From an uncultured Acetatifactor sp. (GTDB taxonomy: Bacteria > Bacillota > Clostridia > Lachnospirales > Lachnospiraceae): DNA of 64,000 nucleotides. Below are positions 18,424-26,890 of this stretch, piece after piece. A program made the translations under genes and the position numbers. The stretch is taken from NCBI GenBank assembly GCA_910579755.1, contig CAJTVB010000007.1:1-64000 (forward strand), given 5' to 3'. How positions within the stretch are numbered: position 1 is the first letter of the stretch; every line of letters starts with the position of its first letter. The notes under the pieces are model-generated. The model was not told the origin of the DNA, ran no database searches, and was given only the letters and a program-made list of their open reading frames with translations.

Positions 18424-18581
18424 ATTTGTACAAAACTTACAAAAACATGATGCCGAATTTGTAATGTTTGTGAATTTTAGGAATGGTCAAATAAAAAAGC
18501 AGATGATAATATAATATACGTAACCCCCCAATACATTATATAGTTTTTGCTATACCCCATAAGAAAGAAATACCTTCTCTG

Positions 18582-18614
18582 AAAAGGGCAGTCACCCCAT
18601 GGCTGTCCTTTTTA
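18582..18614 (+). terminator. Terminator after the lipoprotein gene
   Basis: AAAAGGGCAG (18582-18591) pairs with CTGTCCTTTT (18603-18612), ending in a T run. The rest of 18424-18645 is AT-rich with no recognisable gene. Confidence 0.8.
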
Positions 18615-18645
18615 CTTTTCCTCGCCTATAATTTTAGAATTGCTA

Positions 18646-18674
18646 TTGAATAAATAAGAATTTTTCAGTAAAAT
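18646..18674 (+). promoter_or_regulatory. Sigma-A promoter of the GH13 gene
   Basis: TTGAAT (18646-18651), 17-bp spacer, TAAAAT (18669-18674), 41 bp before the GTG start. Confidence 0.65.
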
Positions 18675-18714
18675 ATTCATACGTGGAAATCAACAGACAG
18701 GAGATGTTTTTAAC

Positions 18715-20829
18715 GTGTATGAGAAGATAGATATCCGAAAAATCGAAAAGGTTGAGGATTGCTCCAGGTATATTCTGGGCATGCGCCCGGTGTTTAACAG
18801 AAAGGCGCTGTATACGGACACAGGAGAAGAGTATGTGACGCCCATGGAGCCTGAGGCCCATGAGAAGGTGACGATCCGCTTCCGCACGGCCAGAAATAAT
18901 GTGGATCGTGTGATTTTGGTCAGCGGGAACGAATGCCATTTTATGGAAAAGGCAGAGTGTACAAAGCACTTTGACTTTTATGCCTGCCAGATTCAGCTGG
19001 GAGAGGAGAAGCTTTCCTATTACTTTGAGCTTCATACAGGGCGGCTGAAGGCTTATTACGATACCCGGGGAGTGGTGCATGAGCCAAATCAATATTATAA
19101 TTTTACGGTAATTCCTGGATTCAAGACGCCGAAGTGGGCAAAGGGAGCCGTTATGTATCAAATTTATGTGGATCGTTTCTGCAACGGGGATCCGTCAAAT
19201 GATGTTCAAACCGGCGAATACTGTTATATTAACGAGCCGGTGCGCCGGGTGGAGGACTGGTATCGTTATCCGGCCCAGATGGATGTAAGGGACTTTTACG
19301 GAGGGGATCTGCAGGGTGTCTTGGATAAAATGGATTATCTGCAGGATCTGGGGGTGGAGGCGATTTATTTCAATCCTCTTTTTGTCTCGCCCTCCAATCA
19401 CAAATATGATATTCAGGATTATGACAATATTGACCCTCACTTCGGAAAGCTGGTGAATGATGAGGGGGATCTGCTCTGGGAGGGGCAGAGGGAAAACCGT
19501 ACCGCGTCCAAATATGTGAACCGGGTGACAAACCGTGAAAATCTGGAGGCCGGCAACCGGCTGTTTATTCAGGTGGTGGAGGAAGCCCACAGGCGGGGAA
19601 TGCGGGTGATTATGGACGGCGTCTTTAATCATTGCGGATCCTTTAACAAGTGGCTGGACAGAGAGCGGATTTATGAAAATGCCCAAGGCTACGAAAAGGG
19701 GGCTTTTGTCAGTGCGGACAGTCCCTACAGAAGCTATTTTCAATTTCATCAGCAGGACTGCTGGCCCTACAACGGCTCCTATGACGGCTGGTGGGGGCAT
19801 GATACGCTTCCCAAGCTGAATTACGAGGATTCCAGAGAGCTGTTTGAGTATGTGATGCATATTGCCAGAAAATGGGTTTCACCGCCCTATAATGCAGATG
19901 GCTGGCGGCTGGATGTGGCGGCAGACCTGGGACGAAGCCCGGAGTATAATCACTATTTCTGGCAGGAATTCCGAAAGGCGGTAAAGGAAGCCAACCCTGA
20001 CGCCATTATTCTGGCGGAGCATTACGGGAATACCAGGGACTGGCTTCAGGGGAACGAGTGGGACACAGTGATGAATTATGATGCCTTTATGGAGCCTGTG
20101 ACCTGGTTCCTCACAGGTATGGAAAAGCACAGCGATGACTTTCGAGAGGATCTGCTGGGCAATGCGGACAGCTTTTGGGGGGCTATGCTTCACCACAGCT
20201 CCAGCTTTGCCATGCCCAGCTGGCAGGTGGCCATGAACGAGCTTTCCAACCACGATCATTCCCGCTTTTTGACCCGCACCAATCATAAGGTGGGCCGGAC
20301 GGGAAGCCTGGGGCCTCATGCCGCGGAGCAGGATATCAATAAGGGGGTGTTTCGGGAGGCAGTGGTGATGCAGATGACCTGGCCGGGAGCGCCCACCATC
20401 TATTACGGAGACGAAGCTGGGCTGTGCGGGTTTACGGATCCGGACAATCGCCGGACTTATCCCTGGGGGCGGGAGGATCAGGAGCTGATCGCTTTCCATA
20501 GAGACATGATCCGGCTCCGCAGGGAGAACGACGAGCTGCGGACGGGTTCCATTATGCAGATGGAAGGGGATTACAATTTTCTGGCTTACGGACGCTTCCA
20601 CAGGAGAGGGCAGTGTCTGATTTTGATAAATAATAATGACCATCCCATCACCCGAAAGCTGATGGTGTGGGTGCTGGGGACGCCCAAGCACGGAAAAATG
20701 CGGACTCTGATACAGACAGGGCGGGAGGGCTATTCCCTGGGCGGGCCGGAATATGAGCTGACAGCGGGGCGGATCACTGTGGAGATACCCGGGACCTGCG
20801 CCATGGTACTGAAATATTTTGAGGAATAA
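18715..20829 (+). CDS. GH13 alpha-glucan hydrolase (neopullulanase/cyclomaltodextrinase type)
   Basis: 704 residues without signal peptide, so cytoplasmic. An N-terminal beta domain (~20-125) precedes the (beta/alpha)8 barrel. The barrel shows AVMYQIYVDRFCNGD, GVFNHCG, WRLDVA (nucleophile Asp ~400), ILAEHYG (acid/base Glu ~435) and SNHDHSR (Asp ~514), so all three catalytic carboxylates are present. The N-terminal domain plus barrel suggests cleavage of short maltodextrins or cyclodextrins; exact specificity is inference. The GTG start at 18715 has AGGAG 11 bp upstream. The next gene begins 10 bp after the stop. Confidence 0.88.
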   Translation: MYEKIDIRKIEKVEDCSRYILGMRPVFNRKALYTDTGEEYVTPMEPEAHEKVTIRFRTARNNVDRVILVSGNECHFMEKAECTKHFDFYACQIQLGEEKLSYYFELHTGRLKAYYDTRGVVHEPNQYYNFTVIPGFKTPKWAKGAVMYQIYVDRFCNGDPSNDVQTGEYCYINEPVRRVEDWYRYPAQMDVRDFYGGDLQGVLDKMDYLQDLGVEAIYFNPLFVSPSNHKYDIQDYDNIDPHFGKLVNDEGDLLWEGQRENRTASKYVNRVTNRENLEAGNRLFIQVVEEAHRRGMRVIMDGVFNHCGSFNKWLDRERIYENAQGYEKGAFVSADSPYRSYFQFHQQDCWPYNGSYDGWWGHDTLPKLNYEDSRELFEYVMHIARKWVSPPYNADGWRLDVAADLGRSPEYNHYFWQEFRKAVKEANPDAIILAEHYGNTRDWLQGNEWDTVMNYDAFMEPVTWFLTGMEKHSDDFREDLLGNADSFWGAMLHHSSSFAMPSWQVAMNELSNHDHSRFLTRTNHKVGRTGSLGPHAAEQDINKGVFREAVVMQMTWPGAPTIYYGDEAGLCGFTDPDNRRTYPWGREDQELIAFHRDMIRLRRENDELRTGSIMQMEGDYNFLAYGRFHRRGQCLILINNNDHPITRKLMVWVLGTPKHGKMRTLIQTGREGYSLGGPEYELTAGRITVEIPGTCAMVLKYFEE

Positions 20830-20839
20830 GGAGAAAGCC

Positions 20840-21955
20840 GTGTACAAAAGATGGAGCCGGACGCTGCCTCTGATTCTGGCTGGTAGTCTGTGTCTGTGCC
20901 CTCTGGGAGCTCTGGCGCAGGACGGCACCCAGGAGCTGGTCAGGCAATACGAGGAGTATCAAAGCCGTTTTGAGGCCATTGAAAATGTGGGTGATATTTC
21001 GGTAAACGGGTATGCCGCCGTAGAAGAACAAAGCTTTCCCGTTCTTCTGGAGTCCTTCGGGGAGGAGGAGGTGACCTTTCTTCCGATTATGGAGGAGGAA
21101 TACAACCGGCTTGCCATTCTCATTTTGGACGGGCGGGGCAATGTGCTGTACAAGACAAACCAGCTGGAGACCAACAACCGGTGCCTGGGGGAGCTGGCCC
21201 AGCCCAATAAGGGAATTGCTGCAGTTTCCTTTCAGGACCTGGACGGGGACGGTCTGACGGATATTATTCTGATCACCAACTGCGAGAACAGTCAGGGAGA
21301 ATATGCCGAGAAGCCCTACAAGACGGGAGATGTGCTTTTTCAGAGGGACGGCGGGTTTTACAGGGACTGGAGGGTTTCGGACAAGATCAATCGGTTCAGC
21401 ATGAACAAGAGTATCGACTGTATCGCCTCCTATGTGCGGGACGGGAATTCCACGGAGGCGCTGTATACTGCCTCTACTCTCATGGAGCTTTTGGAAAGCG
21501 GTTTTCAGATTATAGAAGAGCAGTGCTACTACAGGCGCTTTGAAAAACAGGGTCTGTTGCGGGTGGTACCGGGGGTCATACGCATGGGAGAGTACAATGT
21601 GTTTATGATCTACCTGGTAAATGAACAGGGATATATCGTCTGGAGCTTCCAGCCTATGGGGGATTACGATAACCTGTATGCCTTAAAGGGCATGGCCTGC
21701 CGGGATCTGGACGGAGACGGCATGAAGGACCTGGTGGTGCTGGGCCGCTACAGCTACTCCGGCCCGGAGGGAAAGGCTGTGGTGGATACCAGGTGTTCCA
21801 TATATTATCAGCGGACAGAGGGATTTGCGGAGGATAAGGAATTCGAAAGTATCCGCCAGTGCACGGAGGAGGATACCGTGAGCGGACTGGTGGAGCTGAT
21901 CAGAGAATATTGGGGGTGGCCGCAGGAAGATGATAAAGATATTGATCGTGGATGA
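20840..21955 (+). CDS. Exported protein with DLDGDG calcium-type repeats
   Basis: 371 residues from a GTG with AAGGAGA upstream. A signal peptide (RTLPLILAGSLCLCPLGALA) is followed by a mostly beta protein carrying two DxDGDG loops, DLDGDGLTDI (~135) and DLDGDGMKDL (~290), as in FG-GAP/VCBS or dockerin-like calcium sites. It overlaps the following response-regulator gene by 26 bp, so it is probably co-transcribed with, and may feed, the two-component system. No enzyme motif recognised. Confidence 0.65.
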   Translation: MYKRWSRTLPLILAGSLCLCPLGALAQDGTQELVRQYEEYQSRFEAIENVGDISVNGYAAVEEQSFPVLLESFGEEEVTFLPIMEEEYNRLAILILDGRGNVLYKTNQLETNNRCLGELAQPNKGIAAVSFQDLDGDGLTDIILITNCENSQGEYAEKPYKTGDVLFQRDGGFYRDWRVSDKINRFSMNKSIDCIASYVRDGNSTEALYTASTLMELLESGFQIIEEQCYYRRFEKQGLLRVVPGVIRMGEYNVFMIYLVNEQGYIVWSFQPMGDYDNLYALKGMACRDLDGDGMKDLVVLGRYSYSGPEGKAVVDTRCSIYYQRTEGFAEDKEFESIRQCTEEDTVSGLVELIREYWGWPQEDDKDIDRG

Positions 21956-22583
21956 TGAAAAGCCTATCTGTGACCTGATTGACATTAATCTGTCGGCGGC
22001 GGGTTACGACTGCACGGCTGTGCAGGATGGCCTGGAGGCCCTGGATTTGATTGAAAAAGAGCCGTTTGATTTGATCCTGCTGGATATCATGCTTCCCGGC
22101 GCAAACGGTTATGACATCATGGAATACATAAGGCCGCTGAAGGTTCCTGTAATTTTTATCACAGCCAAGCATGAGGTAAAGGACCGGGTAAAGGGTTTGA
22201 AGCTGGGGGCCGAGGATTATCTGGTGAAGCCCTTCGATGTGGTGGAGCTGGTGGCCAGAGTAGAGGTGGTGCTGCGCCGTTACAACAAGACGGAAAGCAT
22301 TTTGTCCGCCGGCGATGTGGTGGTGGATGTAGAAGCCAGGAAGGTCACAAAGGGAGGAAAGCCCGTGGTGCTGACCAACAAGGAATACGGTCTGCTGGTG
22401 CTTTTTATTCGAAATAAAAACATAGCTCTTTTTCGGGAAAACCTTTATGAGAGGGTTTGGGGGGACGAGTATCTGGCAGACAGCAGGACTCTGGATCTTC
22501 ATGTTCAGAGACTGCGTAAAAAGATGGGCTGGGAAGATAATCTGGTGGCGGTGTATAAAGTGGGCTATCGGCTGGAGATCTGA
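21930..22583 (+). CDS. OmpR-family response regulator
   Basis: 217 residues. The receiver domain has the acidic pocket VDDE (8-10), phospho-acceptor Asp 52 (LILLDIMLPG), Thr in FITAKH and Lys in LVKPFD. A winged-helix DNA-binding domain follows (TNKEYGLLVLFIRNKN ... RTLDLHVQRLRKKMGW ... YKVGYRLEI). It overlaps the exported protein gene upstream by 26 bp and is 15 bp from its kinase. Targets unknown. Confidence 0.95.
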   Translation: MIKILIVDDEKPICDLIDINLSAAGYDCTAVQDGLEALDLIEKEPFDLILLDIMLPGANGYDIMEYIRPLKVPVIFITAKHEVKDRVKGLKLGAEDYLVKPFDVVELVARVEVVLRRYNKTESILSAGDVVVDVEARKVTKGGKPVVLTNKEYGLLVLFIRNKNIALFRENLYERVWGDEYLADSRTLDLHVQRLRKKMGWEDNLVAVYKVGYRLEI

Positions 22584-22598
22584 TTTCGGGGTGTATTT

Positions 22599-23996
22599 AT
22601 GAAATTTTTATACAAGATCCTGCTGTGGGCTATAATCATCATGGCGGCAGCCTTCGGCCTCAGCGGATTTCTTTTTGTGAATTTTGTATTTCAGACGGCC
22701 CTGGAGCGGGAGGTTGACCAGGCCCTGGATGACAGCAATATTCTGCGGTTTGCCTTTGAGACGGCGGCGCTGAATATTCCTACGAAATACAATGTGCTTC
22801 AGGACAATGCGGTGGAGCAGATCGGCGCCAGGCTGGAGAGCAGCGGCCAGGTATCCGGGCGCCGGCTGAGGCTGTCGGATGAGGAAAAGGGACTTTTGTA
22901 TGCCAGCGAGGGCTTTGCGGAGGATGCTTCCCTGCTTCAGGAGGTGTCTGAAAACACCAGGATCTGGCGGATTATACGGCAGGGAGAGCACTATTACATT
23001 CTGACAGGGGTTCAGGTAAACGCTTTGGGCAGGAATCTGTACCTGGAGACCATGGAGGACGTGACGGAGGTATTTGATGAGCGGGCCATGGGATTTGCGG
23101 TGTACCGGAGGGTAACCCTGGCCATGCTGGCATGCTGCGCATTGGTTATGTTTCTGATTACCATCTGGCTCACAAAGCCCATCCGGATCCTGACCCGGGC
23201 CACCAGAAAAATGGCTGGGGGAGAGTACGGATATCGGGCCCGCCAGATCGGCAGCGACGAACTGGGGGATCTGACCCGGGATTTCAACAGTATGGCAAAT
23301 GTACTGGAGAACACCATCGGCGAGCTGAAGGAGGAGGTGCGGGCCAGGGAGGATTTCATTGCCGCCTTTGCCCATGAGCTGAAGACTCCGCTGACGGCCA
23401 TTATCGGTTACGCGGACCTGCTCAGGTCCCGAAAGCTGGATGAGGAAAAGCATTTTTTGTCTTCCAATTACATTTACACGGAAGGGAAGCGGCTGGAAAA
23501 CATGTCCTTCCGGCTGCTGGATATTATTGTCACAAAGCGTGAGCAGATTGAGCCTCAGCCCGGTCCGGCAGGCGTGCTGTTTCAGTATCTGAAGGATATG
23601 TTTGCCTGCAACACGGAGCAGGAGCTTCGGATATCCTGTCAGGAGGGTACTGTATATGCCGAAGCCAATCTGATTAAGTCCGTTCTGCTGAACCTGGTGG
23701 ACAATGCGCTGAAGGCATCCCGCCCCGGCGGTGTGGTGGAGGTTAACGGGAAACAGACGGAGGGCGGCTATGAATTTCAGGTGAAGGATTACGGTGTGGG
23801 GATTCCGGAGGAGGAGCTGAAGAAGGTGACGGAGGCCTTTTATATGGTGGACAAATCCCGTTCCCGCAGCAAAAACGGCGCAGGCCTGGGGCTGGCGCTG
23901 TGTGTTGAGATCCTGCGTCTTCACAAAAGCACGCTTCAGATCGAAAGCACAGTGGGAGAAGGAACCTGTATTCGCTTTGTGCTGCCGTCGGCGTGA
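22599..23996 (+). CDS. Sensor histidine kinase
   Basis: 465 residues. There are two membrane segments (~6-28 and ~170-192) around a ~140-residue extracellular sensor, then HAMP (~195-245), a HisKA domain with the phospho-His at ~259 in FAHELKTPL, and a HATPase domain with NLVDNALKAS, DYGVGIPEEEL and GAGLGLALC. It pairs with the response regulator just upstream. The signal is unknown; the flanking exported proteins are candidate partners. Confidence 0.94.
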   Translation: MKFLYKILLWAIIIMAAAFGLSGFLFVNFVFQTALEREVDQALDDSNILRFAFETAALNIPTKYNVLQDNAVEQIGARLESSGQVSGRRLRLSDEEKGLLYASEGFAEDASLLQEVSENTRIWRIIRQGEHYYILTGVQVNALGRNLYLETMEDVTEVFDERAMGFAVYRRVTLAMLACCALVMFLITIWLTKPIRILTRATRKMAGGEYGYRARQIGSDELGDLTRDFNSMANVLENTIGELKEEVRAREDFIAAFAHELKTPLTAIIGYADLLRSRKLDEEKHFLSSNYIYTEGKRLENMSFRLLDIIVTKREQIEPQPGPAGVLFQYLKDMFACNTEQELRISCQEGTVYAEANLIKSVLLNLVDNALKASRPGGVVEVNGKQTEGGYEFQVKDYGVGIPEEELKKVTEAFYMVDKSRSRSKNGAGLGLALCVEILRLHKSTLQIESTVGEGTCIRFVLPSA

Positions 23997-24034
23997 GAAC
24001 ATAAATGTTTGTGCGTCCCAGGGCAGGAGGTATT

Positions 24035-24871
24035 ATGAAGAACGTAAAATTCAGTATTTTGCTGCTTCCGCTGGCCGCCGCCGTGGTAGGGCTGGCTGTG
24101 TGGGGGCCGGAGGCTCTGGCACAGTACCGGGATCAGGGCATTCTGGACCAGGTCAGGATTCAGGAGGTGGACACGACGGAAACGGAAGGGTACCGCTACT
24201 CTCTCAGCGGAAATGAGAAACTTTATATTTTATCAAAATGCCTGAACAGTCAGACTCTGCCGGAAAGCGAGCAGAGTGCCATGACCAGAACTGATCCGGC
24301 GAATTTGAATTATGAGGAGCTTACGGGAAGCTATGCCTTTGTGGAAAACCGGAAGGATTCCTCCGGGAAGGAGATACCGGCCAGCGCAGGTATCGAATTA
24401 TGCAATCAGGGAATTCAGGAGCTGCAGAAGCTGGGAATTTTGCCGGAAGCTATCCGGACACTCACAGAGAGTACCTACAGTGCGGTTATGTATTCCGCTA
24501 TCGACGTGCCGGAGCCCAGGAATAATGTGCTGGTGTGGAAGATCAGCCTGAGCACGAAAAAGCAGAACGCGGATAAAAGGAATCGGCTTCTTGACGCCTA
24601 TGTGGATGCAGATACGGGAAAGATTTATGAATTTTATGCCAGAGTGGATTTTTCCAGCTGGGATGATGTGGACGCGGATGAGATCGTGGAGACCTGGGCG
24701 GAATATATGGGGCTGGGAAAACCCCGGGAATATGAGGAGGTTAATCCATTGTCCGAAACCACCCCGTACTTTAAAAAATTCAGTTTTTCCGGGATGGAGG
24801 AGGGCAATACCATTGTGACTGTGGGCTTTTATGAGGGAATCAATGAATTATTCTTAAAAATTTCCCGATGA
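24035..24871 (+). CDS. Exported protein of unknown function, linked to the two-component system
   Basis: 278 residues from an ATG with AGGAGG five bases upstream. The N-terminus (KFSILLLPLAAAVVGLAVWGPEALA) looks like a signal peptide or anchor. The remainder is soluble and mixed alpha/beta; the part around LLDAYVDADTGKIYEFYARV resembles PepSY-like strand patterns, but I cannot assign a family. It starts 38 bp after the kinase stop and is followed by a strong terminator, so it closes the four-gene unit that begins with the DLDGDG protein. Confidence 0.65.
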   Translation: MKNVKFSILLLPLAAAVVGLAVWGPEALAQYRDQGILDQVRIQEVDTTETEGYRYSLSGNEKLYILSKCLNSQTLPESEQSAMTRTDPANLNYEELTGSYAFVENRKDSSGKEIPASAGIELCNQGIQELQKLGILPEAIRTLTESTYSAVMYSAIDVPEPRNNVLVWKISLSTKKQNADKRNRLLDAYVDADTGKIYEFYARVDFSSWDDVDADEIVETWAEYMGLGKPREYEEVNPLSETTPYFKKFSFSGMEEGNTIVTVGFYEGINELFLKISR

Positions 24872-24929
24872 TGCAAAAAGTATGGAAAAAAGATGAGATT
24901 TTTATGCCAAAAATATGATATTCTGACGG

Positions 24930-24973
24930 AGCTCCTTCGTATACTGTAATAAACAGTTGCGGAGGAGCTTTTT
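24930..24973 (+). terminator. Strong terminator after the two-component unit
   Basis: AGCTCCTTCG (24930-24939) pairs with CGGAGGAGCT (24960-24969); an inner ACTGT/ACAGT stem extends it; TTTTT follows. The 324-bp gap 24872-25195 holds this terminator and repeat copy B. Confidence 0.85.
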
Positions 24974-25004
24974 ATATACGGTATAGTGCAAGGCGCCTGC
25001 ACGC

Positions 25005-25147
25005 GTTACTTTTCACGGGTAGGGGCCGCAAGGTGTTTTTGTGCGCTGTTTGCACAAAAACCCGAGACAGCACGCGCCAAAATGAGCGCTTTTTGCTCAT
25101 TTTGTGTGCATCATGTTGCTTTGAACGGCGAAGCCGTGAAAAGTAAC
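25005..25147 (+). repeat. 143-bp inverted-repeat element, copy B (best copy)
   Basis: Ends are inverted repeats of 14 bp (GTTACTTTTCACGG at 25005-25018; its complement at 25134-25147). Internal hairpins as in copy A. It differs from copy A at only a few positions. Same strand orientation as all the other copies, 48 bp upstream of the next gene. Confidence 0.93.
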
Positions 25148-25195
25148 CCTGCACGCAAATGTGGATGTGGTATGGTATGAAAAGGGGAATGCGGT

Positions 25196-26641
25196 ATGCA
25201 CGGACGACTTGACAAAAGAGGAAGCTACGGCAGGGACGTAAGACTGGTGAGGGTAAGCCCTCACGACGGCAGAGTCCGCAAAAGGGAAGAAAGGCAATTG
25301 AAGAGACACCTGGTTCTGCTTCTGGCAGTATACCTGCTGGTGTTTCTGTCAGGCGGCGGTTTATTATACTCTGTTCTTTCTCCCGGGGAGCCGGAGCCGG
25401 TGGCTATTGTGGAGCTGGAACAGCTGGCCCATGGAGCCGGGGCGGAATCCACGGGGATTACGCCTGAGGATATCGTCCTGATTCAGGAGCCCGAGCCGAA
25501 AATTCCATTGATTATCATAGACCCCGGCCATGGAGGAGAGGACGAGGGCTGTAGCAGAGGAGATGTGGCCGAGAGGGAAATTAATCTTTTGCTGGCGCAG
25601 AAGCTGGCGGGCAAGCTGGAGGAAATGGGCTTTGAGACCCTGCTGACCAGAGCAGATAATGTGACACAGATGTCGCTGGAGGACCGGGTGGAGCTGGCCG
25701 AGGATCGGGAAGGGGATCTCTATATCAGTATTCATCAAAATGCCTGTGAGGAAAGAGAGAGCTCTGTGAGCGGCATTGAGACCTGGTTTTACGGAGGCGG
25801 CCAGGGCAGCAGGCGTCTGGCGCAGCTGGTGCACCGGGGGGCACTGGAGAAAACCGGTGCAAAGGATCGGGAGATCAGGGAAAGCGATGAATTATATGTG
25901 ATACGGGAGGTGTCTGTGCCCTCCTGTCTTATAGAGACGGCCTTTTTGTCAAACCGCAAGGAGAGGGAAAAGATCACGGATCCCGCTTATCAGGAGAAGC
26001 TGGCTGCGGGAATCGCCCAGGGAATCCAATATTATTTTTATCCCAAGACCATGTATCTGACCTTTGACGACGGTCCATCTGAAGAAAATACTACCGCCGT
26101 ATTGGATATTCTGAAGGAGAGGGGAATCAAAGCTACATTTTTCCTGGTGGGTAAAAATGTGGAGAAGCATCCGGAGGTGGTCCGGCGGATTGTGGAGGAG
26201 GGGCATACCATCGGTATTCATTGTTACAGCCATGACTATGGGAAGATCTATGCCAGCGTGGATGCGTACCTGGAGGATTTTCAAAAGGCATGGAATGTGG
26301 TGTACGAAACCACAGGAGTGGAGGTGGAGCTGTTCCGCTTTCCCGGGGGAAGCATTAACGCCTATAACAAGGACGTGTATGAGGACATTATTGACGTAAT
26401 GACAGAGCAGGGATATGTCTATTTTGACTGGAATGCCAGCCTGGAGGATGCGGCAAAGAAAACTACACCGGAGATGCTGCTTCAGAATGCCCGGGAAAGC
26501 ACGCTGGGGCGGAAAAAGGTGGTGATGCTGGCTCATGATATCCAGTATAATACCGTTTTGTGTCTGGAGGATCTGATCGACCAGTTTCCGGAATATAAAA
26601 TGGAGCCGCTGTCCATAGAAGTAACACCCATTCAATTCTGA
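25196..26641 (+). CDS. Fused N-acetylmuramoyl-L-alanine amidase and polysaccharide deacetylase
   Basis: 481 residues. A basic N-terminus and one membrane anchor (~38-60) place both domains outside the cell. Residues ~100-275 are an Amidase_3 domain with the zinc motif IIIDPGHGGEDEG, the second His in ISIHQNA, and the catalytic Glu in CLIETAFLSN. Residues ~283-475 are a NodB-type deacetylase with TFDDGPSE, HCYSHDYGKIY (His pair), and RFPGGS. The amidase would cut the stem peptide from MurNAc and the deacetylase would remove an acetyl group from glycan. Start ATG at 25196 follows AAGGGGA. Both active sites look intact. Confidence 0.9.
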   Translation: MHGRLDKRGSYGRDVRLVRVSPHDGRVRKREERQLKRHLVLLLAVYLLVFLSGGGLLYSVLSPGEPEPVAIVELEQLAHGAGAESTGITPEDIVLIQEPEPKIPLIIIDPGHGGEDEGCSRGDVAEREINLLLAQKLAGKLEEMGFETLLTRADNVTQMSLEDRVELAEDREGDLYISIHQNACEERESSVSGIETWFYGGGQGSRRLAQLVHRGALEKTGAKDREIRESDELYVIREVSVPSCLIETAFLSNRKEREKITDPAYQEKLAAGIAQGIQYYFYPKTMYLTFDDGPSEENTTAVLDILKERGIKATFFLVGKNVEKHPEVVRRIVEEGHTIGIHCYSHDYGKIYASVDAYLEDFQKAWNVVYETTGVEVELFRFPGGSINAYNKDVYEDIIDVMTEQGYVYFDWNASLEDAAKKTTPEMLLQNARESTLGRKKVVMLAHDIQYNTVLCLEDLIDQFPEYKMEPLSIEVTPIQF

Positions 26642-26670
26642 CCTTGTGAGTGACTGTACTGTTCAGATAC

Positions 26671-26871
26671 TGTTCACGGAGTGTTTTCGCGAGGTGTTTT
26701 TGTTCGCTGCTTTTATAATTCTTCTATTGTACTGTCTGAAGTGAAGGAGTATAATAACCCAGAAAGAAATGTGGTTTCGGAGTCTGGCGGCCCGGCGGTA
26801 TTTTGGCCGGGTCCTTCCGATGTCCGGGGAAGAAAAGAGTTGCTTTGAACGGCGGAGCTGTGAAAAGTAAC
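26671..26871 (+). repeat. Degenerate copy C of the 143-bp element
   Basis: The left part (26671-26710, with GTTCACGG and GCGAGGTGTTTTTGT) and the right end (26839-26871, TTGCTTTGAACGGCGGAGC then TGTGAAAAGTAAC) match copies A and B. The middle has diverged or been replaced and now contains the promoter at 26727-26755. The right end stops 20 bp before the MATE gene. Confidence 0.65.
26727..26755 (+). promoter_or_regulatory. Sigma-A promoter of the MATE gene
   Basis: TTGTAC (26727-26732), 17-bp spacer, TATAAT (26750-26755). Confidence 0.65.
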
Positions 26872-26890
26872 CGAAAAGAAGGAGCAGGCA

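Noticed and set aside
22608..24002. 464-aa minus-strand ORF
   Set aside because: Exactly opposite the histidine kinase gene, no motifs.
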